A stretch of 64,000 bases of DNA from Spirochaetales bacterium (GTDB lineage: Bacteria; Spirochaetota; Leptospiria; Leptospirales; Leptonemataceae), in assembly GCA_024233935.1 (NCBI GenBank), contig JACKOY010000014.1, forward strand, positions 37,602 to 101,601, given 5' to 3'. A model generated the notes under the pieces. That model did not search any database, had not been told where the DNA came from, and saw only the letters and a list, made by a program, of their open reading frames with translations. This document shows, in pieces, positions 1 to 8,896 of this stretch. Both the position numbers and the translations under genes were made by a program. Numbering within the stretch: position 1 is the first letter of the stretch; each line of letters begins with the position of its first letter.

Positions 1-2
1 GA

Positions 3-1082
3 CAGACTCATATTGAAGGCCTCAAGCAGGCTTTGCATCATCTGGAACACAGCGGCGGCCGTGGCGATGCCGGGCGCGCTCTGGCGCGTAAGCTGCGCGA
101 TCCGGACCTGTCCGGTTTTGCTTCCCTGGGCGCCATCGCCCCTGATCTGTTTTACTTTTATCATATCCTGAGCAGCCGCAACAGCTCGGGACTGTATTGG
201 GGCAACCTGGCCCATCACGAGCGGGTGTGCGAACTACTGCTGGCGTTTTTGGATCATATTCGGGCCGACAGTGACGGGCATCATCGCGATAAGTGCCTGG
301 CTTTTGCGATGGGTTATCTCACACACTGTGCGGTCGACATTGTAACCCATCCGTACATATTCTATATTACCGGGGACTATTACTCCAGTGATCCGGAGCA
401 GGCCGCCCGGGCACAAAACGATCATCTGCGGGTGGAAAACATCCTGGACGCTTACCTCGTTCATCAGCGCTGGGGAATGTCCGCGCGCGAGTACGATTTT
501 CGACAGCACATCGAGAACACCTGGGAAGAAGACGATTCCGGTGATCGGCGACTGGATACCGACGTGTGGCGTATGTGGGTGCGCTCCCTGGCGGCGACCT
601 TTCCAGAAGCCTTTGATTCGGATTACGTGGGTGCGGCCGATCGCCTGGAGGAGGGCGACATCTTAAACGAAGCCTACCTGGGCTTTCTGCGTTTTGCTTC
701 CTGGACCGACGTGCGTTCCTGGACCGTGCGTCAGTTGTTGCGATCCGTGGACCTTCTGACTCTGCGACGCGTGAAAGCCCGCAACCTGATTCTGCCTTTG
801 CCCCACCGCATCGACCGCCGCCTGCCGAACGAGGAGCACCGCACCTGGCGTTATCCCGCCGATCCCGAACGCACTTCCAGCGAGAGTTATGTGGAACTGG
901 TCCATCGAGCGGCGCGTCTGGGCGCCGACATGATCCGGGACGCCCTGGGTTACATAGCGGGCGATCGGCGCCGAAAGGATTTTGAAGGCAGCTATTCCGG
1001 CTACAACCTGGATACCGGCCTGCGTTCCCGTTCCCTGGCGATGCGGGCCTTTGAACCCATACCCGAAGATCCCGACACCTGA
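3..1082 (+). CDS. Zinc-dependent phospholipase C-like protein (5' partial)
   Basis: The reading frame is open from base 3, and its first residues (QTHIEGLKQAL) fit the usual THxxxLxxAL opening of zinc-dependent phospholipase C family proteins, so the true start lies just outside the window. An internal TTG at 33 is possible but would remove this conserved part. A metal-ligand pattern H-x3-D-x3-H is visible in THCAVDIVTHPYI, and an upstream APDLFYFYHI segment supplies another Asp. No signal peptide is visible in the part we have. The family hydrolyses phospholipid head groups or acts as an uncharacterised metal hydrolase. The next gene follows after 83 bases on the same strand. Substrate cannot be told from the sequence. 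Confidence 0.7.
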   Translation, partial: QTHIEGLKQALHHLEHSGGRGDAGRALARKLRDPDLSGFASLGAIAPDLFYFYHILSSRNSSGLYWGNLAHHERVCELLLAFLDHIRADSDGHHRDKCLAFAMGYLTHCAVDIVTHPYIFYITGDYYSSDPEQAARAQNDHLRVENILDAYLVHQRWGMSAREYDFRQHIENTWEEDDSGDRRLDTDVWRMWVRSLAATFPEAFDSDYVGAADRLEEGDILNEAYLGFLRFASWTDVRSWTVRQLLRSVDLLTLRRVKARNLILPLPHRIDRRLPNEEHRTWRYPADPERTSSESYVELVHRAARLGADMIRDALGYIAGDRRRKDFEGSYSGYNLDTGLRSRSLAMRAFEPIPEDPDT

Positions 1083-1165
1083 AGCGATACGCAAAAAGTC
1101 CTTGAGAGCCAGGGCGCGGTCCGCTTCTTCATTCGAAACGTCATAACTTTTTTCAGGAGTCGTTC

Positions 1166-1840
1166 ATGTTTCTCTACCGCATCTTTCGTAGCCCGATCTT
1201 ACTCTCGGTGGTGGCCGCCCTGGCCCTCACGGCCTGTTCGCGAGGCGAAACCCGGGTCGCGCGCTGGCCCCTCGCCGTGCATGCCGGGTCCGGCAAACAG
1301 GGCGATCGATTGGGCGTGCTCGCCAAAGGCGAACGCGTGGAGCTGATTGCCCAGGAAGGCGACTATGCAAAGATCCGCATGGTGGACGGACAGGAAGGCT
1401 ACGTTGAGGCCCGGCATTTGTTTTTGGACGCCATCGTGGTGTCTCAAGACGCTGTGGATCTCTATCGTCGACCCTCGGCCAGCTCCGGTCGGGCGCCTGG
1501 AAACAGCAATTTGGACCGCGCCGACGTCCTGTTCGTTTCCGATCGCCAGGAAAATGAAGAAGGCCAGTGGTTGGAAGTGCAGGGGGGCACCACCAATGCC
1601 GATTGGATTGCGGGCTGGATCAAAGCCGATTCGGGCTACGAGAATGACGCGACCCTGGTGCAGGATGCCCTGCTTTTAGAAGAAGCCATTCGCAAAGGCG
1701 ATCGCGAAGTTCTGGACGAACTCGCCGGAGAGTCCTCATTTATTGGCAGCGCCGCCGCTGCGGCGCTGCAGAGTCTGGAGCCCGAGCCGGTGGAAGAGCA
1801 ACCGGCGCCCGATGACGGGGCGGGCGACGCAACCAACTAG
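1166..1840 (+). CDS. SH3-domain lipoprotein
   Basis: 224-residue lipoprotein. A hydrophobic N-terminus ends in LALTAC, a lipobox with Cys at about residue 24. Residues about 35-90 look like a bacterial SH3 domain (GDRLGVLAKGERVELIAQEG followed by YAKIRMVDGQEGYV). A second, weaker SH3-like stretch around residues 90-155 contains DWIAGWIKADSGY. The C-terminus is acidic and proline-rich. An AGGAG ribosome site sits about 9 bases before the ATG. Bacterial SH3 domains usually bind cell-wall peptides or mediate envelope contacts, so an envelope role is likely but inferred. The next lipoprotein gene begins 25 bases downstream, probably in one transcript. Confidence 0.75.
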   Translation: MFLYRIFRSPILLSVVAALALTACSRGETRVARWPLAVHAGSGKQGDRLGVLAKGERVELIAQEGDYAKIRMVDGQEGYVEARHLFLDAIVVSQDAVDLYRRPSASSGRAPGNSNLDRADVLFVSDRQENEEGQWLEVQGGTTNADWIAGWIKADSGYENDATLVQDALLLEEAIRKGDREVLDELAGESSFIGSAAAAALQSLEPEPVEEQPAPDDGAGDATN

Positions 1841-1865
1841 ACCCGATTTCAGATCGGCACCATCC

Positions 1866-2855
1866 ATGCGTGCTTGGTCCTTCGTGTTGCTGATTGGAGT
1901 CTTTCTGAGCGGCGTCTCGCTCGCGTGTGGGCGCGGCGCGGACTTCCATTGTCCTTCCGGGGCCCGGGATGCGTTCGAAAGCCTGGCCTGGTCGGCCGAG
2001 GCCGAAGTCTCAGTCAGTCGCGAGCGCAACCTCGACCAGGATTCGGAACCCGAATGCCTGTTACTCGCCACGAGGCCCGGACTGGAGGATCTCTTGTTGC
2101 TCGATTCCGGCCCCCTGGGCTGGCGCCTTGTACAAACGATGGCGTTGCACCGACCCCGCCGACCATTGTCCCCTTACGATCCATCCCACGGGTACTCCGG
2201 TTTGTCTTCGGGCATCCCCAATCCGGACGTTCTCGGCGCGGACCTCCAGCCGATCCGGGGACTGGAATCGGAGGCCGTGCAGGCCATTGCCACCCAGACC
2301 GGTCCGGAGGGCGTACACATTTTTGTGAGCTATGCGGGCGAGTCGCTGGACGGTTCACCGCGTCTGGAGCTGGCGGCCTTCACGAATTTGCGTCCTTCGT
2401 TTTTGGGTCCCTGGCCCGGGGAACGGCTGTATTACAACGGTCTGGAATTCGGAGTCTGTGCCACGGGGCGGTCCTGTTTTCGTTTGGTGGAACTCAACCG
2501 GGATCAAGGTTCGCCCATGCCGCCCGGCGGGCCTCTTTTGCCGCCGACCGGACCCGGCTTTTCTGAGTTGCACTTCCGTTTTCAAAACGAGGGGGACTCA
2601 CCGGACAGTCTCGTCATGCCCTGGATTCTGCTGAAGACCGATGGCGCCCGGGTGCGCGGTCGCATTAGCTCAGGCTTCGCGATCGGTCCCGGTCAGAGTT
2701 TCGAATTCGTGCTTCGTGAGCCCCCCGGGGGGGCCCTTTTGCTCGTACGGCTGGAAGGGGCCGGGGCGGATTTTCCGCCGGTCGTAAGCGTTTCCGGCAC
2801 CCGCACCATCGACTCCGCCCCGTTCTACGCGTTTGCCTACTACGGAGAGCCGTAA
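1866..2855 (+). CDS. Hypothetical lipoprotein
   Basis: 329 residues from the ATG at 1866. The frame runs further upstream but would overlap the preceding gene. The start gives a signal peptide (FVLLIGVFLSGVSLACGRG) with a SLAC lipobox. The body has no domain I recognise. It contains a Pro/Gly-rich middle (MPPGGPLLPPTGPGF) and a beta-rich C-terminal half resembling a small immunoglobulin-like or jelly-roll module, which is inferred only from the alternating hydrophobic pattern. It lies 25 bases after the SH3 lipoprotein and 30 bases before the DUF547 gene, so the three may be co-transcribed and act in the envelope. Confidence 0.65.
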   Translation: MRAWSFVLLIGVFLSGVSLACGRGADFHCPSGARDAFESLAWSAEAEVSVSRERNLDQDSEPECLLLATRPGLEDLLLLDSGPLGWRLVQTMALHRPRRPLSPYDPSHGYSGLSSGIPNPDVLGADLQPIRGLESEAVQAIATQTGPEGVHIFVSYAGESLDGSPRLELAAFTNLRPSFLGPWPGERLYYNGLEFGVCATGRSCFRLVELNRDQGSPMPPGGPLLPPTGPGFSELHFRFQNEGDSPDSLVMPWILLKTDGARVRGRISSGFAIGPGQSFEFVLREPPGGALLLVRLEGAGADFPPVVSVSGTRTIDSAPFYAFAYYGEP

Positions 2856-2885
2856 CCGCGCGAAGCTTCCGACGTCCAACTGCGT

Positions 2886-3668
2886 ATGCAAGCAACTGCA
2901 GCGCGCCCGCGTTTTCTGGCACGGATTCTTCTGCCGGCCCTGACTGTTCTACTTCTGGCCGGCGCCCCGCCGGCCCCCGTGTTCGGCGCCGAACCGGATT
3001 GGTCCACCTACAACGCGCTTTTGCAGCAGTACGTGAGCGCGCGTACGGTGAATGGGACCGCGATCCATTTCGTGAACTATGGCGGTCTGCGGTCCGATCC
3101 ACGCTGGCCCGCTGTGGTGCGTTCGGTCGAAACGCATGCGGTGACGGGTCTGTCCCCCGCACAAAAGCTGGCGTTTTATATCAACGCGTACAATATTCTT
3201 GCGATCAACATGATTGTTCAGAACTACCCGGTCAGCACCATCAACGCCCTGAATCAGGGCAGCCTTACCGTGTGGAAACGCCCCGCCGGCAACATCGGTG
3301 GTCGCAGCCTGAGCCTGGACGACATAGAACATTCGATCATACGTCCCATGGGCGATGCGCGTATTCATTTTGCAGTTGTGTGTGCTTCGCTGAGCTGTCC
3401 CGATCTGCGCCGGGAAGCCTACACAGCGAGCCGGCTTCACGCACAGCTGGACGACCAGGCGCGGCGCTTTCTTTCCAACCCGGGCAAGGGCCTGCGTGTG
3501 GAAGGCAATGTGGTCCACGTAACAAAACTATTCGAGTGGTTTGCCGAAGACTTCACGCGCGCTGCCGGAAGCGTCGAAGCCTTTGTTCGACGCTACGTCA
3601 CCGACCTGCCGGCGGGCGCGCAGGTCCGCACCGACATTCCTTATCTCTGGAATCTAAACGGCGCTTGA
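2886..3668 (+). CDS. Secreted DUF547 domain protein
   Basis: 260 residues with a cleavable signal peptide (ILLPALTVLLLAGAPPAPVFGA). The rest matches the DUF547 pattern: AFYINAYNILAI, then HFAVVCASLSCPDLRREAY, then LFEWFAEDF near the C-terminus. DUF547 proteins are widespread exported proteins of unknown biochemical role; the paired Cys in CASLSCP and the Asn/Tyr in INAYN are conserved in the family. The start ATG at 2886 is the only one that gives a complete signal peptide. The gene is last of a same-strand run from 1166 and ends one base before the convergent lipoprotein gene. Confidence 0.85.
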   Translation: MQATAARPRFLARILLPALTVLLLAGAPPAPVFGAEPDWSTYNALLQQYVSARTVNGTAIHFVNYGGLRSDPRWPAVVRSVETHAVTGLSPAQKLAFYINAYNILAINMIVQNYPVSTINALNQGSLTVWKRPAGNIGGRSLSLDDIEHSIIRPMGDARIHFAVVCASLSCPDLRREAYTASRLHAQLDDQARRFLSNPGKGLRVEGNVVHVTKLFEWFAEDFTRAAGSVEAFVRRYVTDLPAGAQVRTDIPYLWNLNGA

Positions 3669-3669
3669 G

Positions 3670-4449
3670 TTATCTGGAGCGCAGCTGTTCGAGCAGAGTT
3701 TCCCGTTCTTCTTCGCTGAGCCGATCCCAGAGGGGGCTTTCGCGCAGCTGACGTTCCAGTCCCGAATCGATCGGGCCGTCGTCCTGAAAAAGGTCCAGGC
3801 CAAACCAACCCAGAACGAAATCCAGAAACTCACCCGGATTGAGTCCGACCCGTGTACCTCCGAACAAACCAAAACTGATTTCGACCTGCGTGAAGTATGT
3901 CGCCGGGGCAAAATCGACATCGTCGTCTTTGAGCAGGTTATGATAGCGGTGGGCCGGACTGGCGGTGCCAAAGGGGGCGCGGGCCACGAAGACCTTGTTG
4001 CGGGCCGTACGGGGCCCTCCGCCGAGCGCCTGGCCGCTGAGCTGAGCCCGCTCCGCTTCGCTGAGAGTTGTAGGATCGATCAGCGCTGCCGCGTCGGGGG
4101 GTGACTCGTTCTCTTCTTCCTGCAGGCCATCGCGCCAGCCATCGAAGCGGATTTCTGATTCACGGAAATAGTCGGCCCCAAAGAAGAAGGCCGTAAAACC
4201 GGCGCTCTGGCTTTCTCCCGTAGCGCCCCCCCGAAGTCCATAGGCCGTTCCGCTTGCTTTGTAATCCAGGCCGGCCTTGAGCGGACCCAGGCGCAGGGCG
4301 GCGCCGTAGTGATCGACATCGACTTCAAGGGTGGCGATGTCCAGGGCGTCGTTTCCCCGATCGCGTAGATACTGGCTCTGGCACGCCGCAAGCAGGGCAA
4401 GGCCTGCCAGAAGCGGCGTCGTTATGAAAGTTCGACACAACCAGAACAT
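3670..4449 (-). CDS. Hypothetical lipoprotein
   Basis: 259 residues from the ATG at 4449. The frame extends to 4536, but only the internal start gives a clean signal peptide (FITTPLLAGLALLAACQS, lipobox LAAC). The mature part contains repeated beta-like segments (ALRLGPLKAGLDYKASG; PATYFTQVEISFGLFGGTRV) and ends in an acidic and Arg-rich tail (WDRLSEEERETLLEQLRSR). I recognise no domain. Short beta strands and a NPGEF motif hint at a surface or outer-membrane-associated protein, but this is inference. The gene converges on the DUF547 gene with one base between stops. Confidence 0.6.
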   Translation of the reverse strand: MFWLCRTFITTPLLAGLALLAACQSQYLRDRGNDALDIATLEVDVDHYGAALRLGPLKAGLDYKASGTAYGLRGGATGESQSAGFTAFFFGADYFRESEIRFDGWRDGLQEEENESPPDAAALIDPTTLSEAERAQLSGQALGGGPRTARNKVFVARAPFGTASPAHRYHNLLKDDDVDFAPATYFTQVEISFGLFGGTRVGLNPGEFLDFVLGWFGLDLFQDDGPIDSGLERQLRESPLWDRLSEEERETLLEQLRSR

Positions 4450-4514
4450 ACGGGAACCGGAGCAGAACACGATGGCCGAAGGCAGGCGACCGGCCAACGA
4501 GAAAAACCAGGCCT

Positions 4515-4892
4515 TCAGAAACCCTGGGGCCAGCACGCCTTGCAGCCTTTGATTTTCAGTTTCAGACGGTCCACGCGAGGATCAGCAAGGGCCAGAATCA
4601 CCTCGTCCTTTTTGACATCCTTTTTACACACCGGGCAGCTGCGTTTGCGCTTTGCCGTTGGGCCCATGCAAAACTGGCACCCCTTGATTCGCGTCTGGAC
4701 CTCTATGTCCCCAATTTCGGTCTGATCGGACCGGACCCGCTCTCCTTTCATGAGCGGATGGGCACACAGCGGACAGAATCCGCGCGGTTTCTCTTCAACC
4801 GGGCTGCGTACAGCGATCGGAAAAAGCATCCAGATCAAAAACGCGATCAGCCCCAGCCCGATCGCAAACAGAATCAAGTGTCCGGTCTCCAC
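4515..4892 (-). CDS. Membrane-anchored zinc-ribbon-like protein
   Basis: 125 residues. One N-terminal membrane segment (LILFAIGLGLIAFLIWMLF) is followed by three Cys pairs: CPLC, CQFC, CPVCKKD and a last C-x2-C in GCKACW. This spacing suggests one or two small zinc ribbons on one face of the membrane. It is encoded 6 bases downstream of the next small membrane gene (4898-5101), so the two are very likely co-transcribed. Similar anchored zinc-ribbon proteins are found as conserved hypothetical proteins in spirochaetes. The function is unknown, and a role in assembly or regulation of membrane proteins is only a guess. Confidence 0.6.
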   Translation of the reverse strand: METGHLILFAIGLGLIAFLIWMLFPIAVRSPVEEKPRGFCPLCAHPLMKGERVRSDQTEIGDIEVQTRIKGCQFCMGPTAKRKRSCPVCKKDVKKDEVILALADPRVDRLKLKIKGCKACWPQGF

Positions 4893-4897
4893 GATGG

Positions 4898-5101
4898 TTA
4901 AAAATGAGCGGTGATATCCCGGATGGCCTTGGTCAGGTCCGCCAGGCCAATCAGAAGGATGAAAGCGCCAATGCGGGCCCGCAAACGTGTTTCGCCGCGC
5001 TGCTCGGGCGGGGTGCGAAAGTGCAACACAACCATATACAGGCCAAACCCGCTCATGCCAAAACCGACGGCGAGCGAGAGCACGTTCAGATAGTAATCCA
5101 T
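4898..5101 (-). CDS. Small two-helix membrane protein
   Basis: 67 residues from the ATG at 5101, which is preceded by GAGG at a good distance; a longer frame to 5149 lacks such a site. Two hydrophobic segments are visible (LNVLSLAVGFGMSGFGLYMVVL and IGAFILLIGLADLTKAI), separated by a charged loop with RTPPEQRGETRLRAR. No known family was recognised. It is probably co-transcribed with the zinc-ribbon gene 6 bases downstream and is divergent from trpS. Confidence 0.55.
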   Translation of the reverse strand: MDYYLNVLSLAVGFGMSGFGLYMVVLHFRTPPEQRGETRLRARIGAFILLIGLADLTKAIRDITAHF

Positions 5102-5202
5102 TGCTTCCTCAGGGATCGACGTCTCATGGAGTCCCGTTTCGCGCGACACTCAAATTGGAAAAACGCTGGCGACGGGTCGGTGTGATTCGTACCTGGTGTT
5201 TC

Positions 5203-6168
5203 ATGCGCGTGCTTTCCGGTATCCAGCCCAGCGGTCGTCCCCACCTGGGTAACTACTTTTCGATGATGCGGCGCATGATCGAGTATCAGGCCCGGAGCGA
5301 CCTCTATTGTTTTATCGCGAGTTACCATTCTCTTACCACGGTAACCGACGGCAAACAGCTTTCGGAACAGACTCTCGGGGTCGCGATCGACTTTCTGGCT
5401 CTGGGCATGGACCCGGAGCGCTCGGTCTTCTGGGTTCAGAGCGACGTCCCGGAAGTTCTGGAGCTGGCCTGGCTTTTGTCCATGCACATCACCGTTCCAC
5501 AGATGGAACTTGCGCATTCTTACAAGGACAAGGTTGCCCAGGGCATTTCTCCTTCCGGCGGGCTTTTCTTTTATCCCGTGCTCATGACCGCAGACATTCT
5601 CTTGTTCGGGGCCGAGCGTGTGCCCGTTGGACGCGATCAGAAGCAGCACCTCGAGATGGCGCGTGATATCTGCGGGCGCTTCAACAATGCCTACGGTGAA
5701 ACCTTTATTATGCCCGAGGCCGACATCCTCCACACCGTCGCCACCGTGCCCGGCATCGATGGGCGCAAGATGAGCAAGAGTTACAACAACGCCATTTACC
5801 CCTTTGCGCCCGAAAAGGAACTGCGCAAGTCCATAATGGCGATCCAGACCGACTCCACTCCCGTAGACGAGCCCAAGAACCCGGAGGGCTCAGCGCTTTA
5901 CGACATCTTCGCGCTGTTTCTTGATGAGCAGGGTCGCACAAATCTGGCGGAGCGCTTTCGCACGCCCGGAGAAGGGTACGGGCATATCAAACAGGATCTG
6001 TACCTGACCGTGCTCGAGTACTTTGGCAGCTACCGCGAGAAACATGCCGAACTTTCCAAACGGCCCGACGATATCCGGGACATGCTAAAAAGCGGCGCCG
6101 CCCGGGCGCGGGCCACGGCCAGGCCGTTTCTGGAACGAGCCCGCGAGCGGGTCGGCCTGATCTACTAG
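5203..6168 (+). CDS. trpS: Tryptophanyl-tRNA synthetase
   Basis: 321 residues, normal for bacterial TrpRS. This class I enzyme charges tRNA-Trp in the cytoplasm. The N-terminus has GIQPSGRPHLGNYF, which holds the HIGH-equivalent motif, and the KMSKS loop is intact in GRKMSKSYNN. MPVGRDQKQHLE-type residues (VPVGRDQKQHLEMARDI) that bind Trp are present. The start ATG at 5203 puts GIQPSG at the usual distance. A GTG at 5182 in the same frame is an alternative, and the longer frame back to 4987 overlaps the divergent membrane gene. No clear Shine-Dalgarno is seen. The gene is followed by a convergent FecR-domain gene. Confidence 0.95.
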   Translation: MRVLSGIQPSGRPHLGNYFSMMRRMIEYQARSDLYCFIASYHSLTTVTDGKQLSEQTLGVAIDFLALGMDPERSVFWVQSDVPEVLELAWLLSMHITVPQMELAHSYKDKVAQGISPSGGLFFYPVLMTADILLFGAERVPVGRDQKQHLEMARDICGRFNNAYGETFIMPEADILHTVATVPGIDGRKMSKSYNNAIYPFAPEKELRKSIMAIQTDSTPVDEPKNPEGSALYDIFALFLDEQGRTNLAERFRTPGEGYGHIKQDLYLTVLEYFGSYREKHAELSKRPDDIRDMLKSGAARARATARPFLERARERVGLIY

Positions 6169-6211
6169 TCCGGTTGTCCCACGCTACGCGAAGTCCCGAT
6201 CACCATCACCA

Positions 6212-7282
6212 TCATTGCTGCAGGTAATCGATGTAGCTGACGTCCGGAATGCGCACCCGCCGAATCCCGGCAGTCGTGTGCACGACCAGGACATCGCCGG
6301 CCTGGGCAACCACGGCTCCTGAAACCTGCGTTTCGTCCCTCAGATTGACAACTTCCAGGAACTGGTACTCGTTGCGCAACGCATCGGTCGAACTCAGATC
6401 AAAGGCCGAGGCGTGCTCTTCCAGGCGGTCCAGGGCGGCGTCTCGTTCGGTCGTGTAGGCGCTTGCCAGTTCGTCACGCAGATCGGTCTGGCCCTGTCCG
6501 TCGGCCGCACGTTCGATCAACTCCTGATCGAGCTGAACCAGGGTCATGGCCTCGGCCTGCTCCCGCAGACCGATCGGAGCACTCTGGACTCGAACCGGTT
6601 CAGCCACTGCGCTCAATTCTTCCAGAGCGGGCGGGGTTTCGTTCGAAGCCTCACTCGCGTTCATGCGTTCAATCACAGAAACGGTCTGGCTATCGAGGGT
6701 GGCCTGCTCGCTGGCGCCGACAACCACCTCCTGCCCTTCGAGCACCTGTTCGATCGCGGCGCGGTCCGCCGCCGGTAGCTCCGGATCTTCAAGGGCGCGC
6801 ACGCGGGGTCGCAGAGCCACCTGACCGTCTTGCACCACCAGGTGCGCGCCGGATTCCGGCACCTCTTCGATTGTAAACGTTGTGCCCCGCACGCCCGCTA
6901 TCGCGGTCGGTGTCACCACCCGGAAGTCTTCGTCGGCGGCCGAGCGTTCGACCCGCGCGATCAGACTGCCCTGGCTCAGATTCAGGCTGGTGCCCGCTAC
7001 CAGATTGGCCACCTCAACATGGCTGTAAGCCCGTAAGCGCACCACGGAACCGGTGGACGTCTGCAGGTCCATGGGGCTCGTCGAGGTGACCAGTCGGTCT
7101 CCGGTCTGGACAAGCGTCCCGACTGCCACGGGCTCGCTTTCTCCGCCCCGCTCCAGGCGGGCATCCTGCCCCGCGTAGGTCACAATCAGTCTTACGGTCT
7201 GTTCAGGAGTCGAACAGGAAGCCGCAAAACCGAGCAGCGCGGTAAGAATGATACTTGTTGATCGAAAATGTGCAAAGTTCAT
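6212..7282 (-). CDS. FecR-domain lipoprotein
   Basis: 356 residues from the ATG at 7282. The start gives a signal peptide with an AASC lipobox. Residues about 30-200 form a FecR-type domain: a repeated beta pattern with LVQTGDRLVT, SVVRLRAYSHVEV, GSLIARV and VVTPTAIAGVRGTTFTIEE, the last being a family hallmark. A helical, acidic region follows, ending in a small beta module (AGDVLVVHTTAGIRRVRI). Here the domain sits on a lipoprotein rather than on an anti-sigma factor, as is common in spirochaetes, so it is more likely an envelope-binding module than a regulator. The 96-base gap to the divergent moa gene holds a direct repeat CCAGTAG (7310 and 7328) and AT-rich patches that could be promoters. 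Confidence 0.75.
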   Translation of the reverse strand: MNFAHFRSTSIILTALLGFAASCSTPEQTVRLIVTYAGQDARLERGGESEPVAVGTLVQTGDRLVTSTSPMDLQTSTGSVVRLRAYSHVEVANLVAGTSLNLSQGSLIARVERSAADEDFRVVTPTAIAGVRGTTFTIEEVPESGAHLVVQDGQVALRPRVRALEDPELPAADRAAIEQVLEGQEVVVGASEQATLDSQTVSVIERMNASEASNETPPALEELSAVAEPVRVQSAPIGLREQAEAMTLVQLDQELIERAADGQGQTDLRDELASAYTTERDAALDRLEEHASAFDLSSTDALRNEYQFLEVVNLRDETQVSGAVVAQAGDVLVVHTTAGIRRVRIPDVSYIDYLQQ

Positions 7283-7378
7283 GGTGGGTCTCACTCGCGG
7301 GTAGTGCTTCCAGTAGATGCTACAATGCCAGTAGTTCAACAACAATCCTATAGTGGCTTTTTTGCAGGTTAGCGCTCC

Positions 7379-8314
7379 GTGATCGACATTACCCGAAAAG
7401 CAATCACTCTGCGCACTGCAACCGCCACGGCCCATTTGCGTTGTTCGCCGACCAGTCTGGATCTGCTCGGTGGCGGGCCGGCTTTGAACTCCAGACTGGC
7501 TTCGGCCCAGGCAGCCGGCTTCCTGGCTGCCAAGCAGACCTCCCTCTTGATACCGCATTGCCATCCAGTTCCTATCGACGGCCTCTCGTTTGAATTCCTG
7601 CTTCAGAGTGAGGCGCCGACCGGAATCGAGATACGCGCCCGTGGCCTTTCGATTTTCCGAACCGGCATTGAAATGGAAGTCCTGAGCGCCGCGAGCATTG
7701 CGGCCCTTTGTCTTTACGAGGCTCTGTTAGAAACCGATCCACAACTCGAGATCAGTGAAATCCGGCTTCTGGAAAAGACCGGCGGACGTAGCCAGAGTCG
7801 TCACCGCCTGCCCGAACAGATCGCTACCGCTGTCCTGGTGGTTTCCGACCGCTGTTCGCGCGGCGAGACTGTGGATCGCTCCGGCCCACTGATCGCCGGT
7901 CGCTTACAGGAACTCGGCGCTGAAGTGCAGGAGCAACGCCTGGTGCCCGACGATCCGGAGCGGATCACCGCGGCCGTCACAGAGTGGGCCGAGCGTGGTG
8001 TGGACTTTGTCTTTGTTACAGGTGGTACCGGCATTGGCCCACGTGACAACACGGTGCCCGCGCTTGCGCAAATTCTGGATCTTGAAATGCCCGGGGTCAG
8101 CGAGGCCATGCGCGTTCACGGACAGATGCGCACACCGATGGCAATGTTTTCCCGGGCGATCGCCGGCACGATCGGTCGGACCGTTGTGGTAAGCCTGCCT
8201 GGCTCCACCGGCGGCGTGCGCGATGGTCTCGATGCGATTTTGCCGGCCTTGTTTCATGCCCACGACATGTTGCTGGGGGCCGCGCACGCACCGGAGAAGG
8301 GAAGCGCCCCATGA
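7379..8314 (+). CDS. MoaC-MoaB/MogA fusion, MoaC half degenerate
   Basis: 311 residues starting at GTG 7379. Residues 1-140 are MoaC-like (cyclic pyranopterin monophosphate synthase). Residues about 148-305 are MoaB/MogA-like (molybdopterin adenylyltransferase), with VVSDRCSRGE, FVTGGTGIGPRDNT and SLPGSTGG. In the MoaC half the CHP motif (61-63) and TGIEMEVLSAAS remain. The KGD segment of known MoaC reads LNS at 36-38, and the usual YDMCK helix reads YEALL at 113-117, so two active-site Lys and one Asp appear replaced. The MogA half looks intact. moaE overlaps its end by 4 bases. No moaA or moaD is in the window. Function of the MoaC half is doubtful. Confidence 0.85.
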   Translation: MIDITRKAITLRTATATAHLRCSPTSLDLLGGGPALNSRLASAQAAGFLAAKQTSLLIPHCHPVPIDGLSFEFLLQSEAPTGIEIRARGLSIFRTGIEMEVLSAASIAALCLYEALLETDPQLEISEIRLLEKTGGRSQSRHRLPEQIATAVLVVSDRCSRGETVDRSGPLIAGRLQELGAEVQEQRLVPDDPERITAAVTEWAERGVDFVFVTGGTGIGPRDNTVPALAQILDLEMPGVSEAMRVHGQMRTPMAMFSRAIAGTIGRTVVVSLPGSTGGVRDGLDAILPALFHAHDMLLGAAHAPEKGSAP

Positions 8315-8769
8315 AGCCATTCGAAACGGCGGTCAAGAATCCAACTATTTACGCCCGTATCTCCGATCAGGCGCTCGATTCCGGCGAACTGGATCGTTTT
8401 TGCGCGGACGATGATCGCAGTGGGGGACAGGTCCTGTTCCGGGGTGTCGTGCGGGGCTCGGCCGACGGCAGAGCCGTCGCGCGTCTGGAATACGAAGTGC
8501 ACGAAGCGATTGCCTTAAACACGATGCGCACCATTCTTCAGGAAGTCGCCGCCTCTTCGGCGCTTCACTTTGCCGGGGCCATCCATCGAGGCGGCGTGGT
8601 CCTCCCGGGCCAACCTGCGGTGCTGGTCCTGACTGCGGCGCGTCATCGCCGGGCGGCGTACCAGGCGAACGAAGCCATCATACACCGCATTAAGCACGAG
8701 GCGCCGATCTGGAAGAAGGAAGTATTTGTCGATGGCACTCATCGCTGGGGCCACAATTGCGAACACTGA
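8311..8769 (+). CDS. moaE: Molybdopterin synthase catalytic subunit MoaE
   Basis: 152 residues. MoaE transfers sulfur from MoaD thiocarboxylate to precursor Z to make molybdopterin. The family signature is visible: GVVRGSADGR, LEYEVHEAIA, IHRGGVVLPGQPAVLVLTAA, and the C-terminal KHEAPIWKKE stretch that carries the two catalytic lysines. The start ATG overlaps the stop of the moaC-moaB fusion (ATGA), which implies translational coupling. Its partner MoaD is not encoded nearby. Confidence 0.9.
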   Translation: MKPFETAVKNPTIYARISDQALDSGELDRFCADDDRSGGQVLFRGVVRGSADGRAVARLEYEVHEAIALNTMRTILQEVAASSALHFAGAIHRGGVVLPGQPAVLVLTAARHRRAAYQANEAIIHRIKHEAPIWKKEVFVDGTHRWGHNCEH

Positions 8770-8896
8770 GATTATGGCCTGTCGCTCCGCACGTCTTCGG
8801 AGTGAGATGGGTGTCCTTCCTGAATCTGGTTTACAAATCAGCCGATCCTGGAGCCCCAAATGCCTTCCCTGTTGGGTCACAGATCAGCGAGGTAGA

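Noticed and set aside
6195..6214. His-tag-like CACCATCACCATCAT run between trpS and the FecR gene
   Set aside because: It lies after the trpS stop and is not in any expressed frame; it overlaps the end of the FecR-domain gene on the other strand, so it is a chance trinucleotide run.
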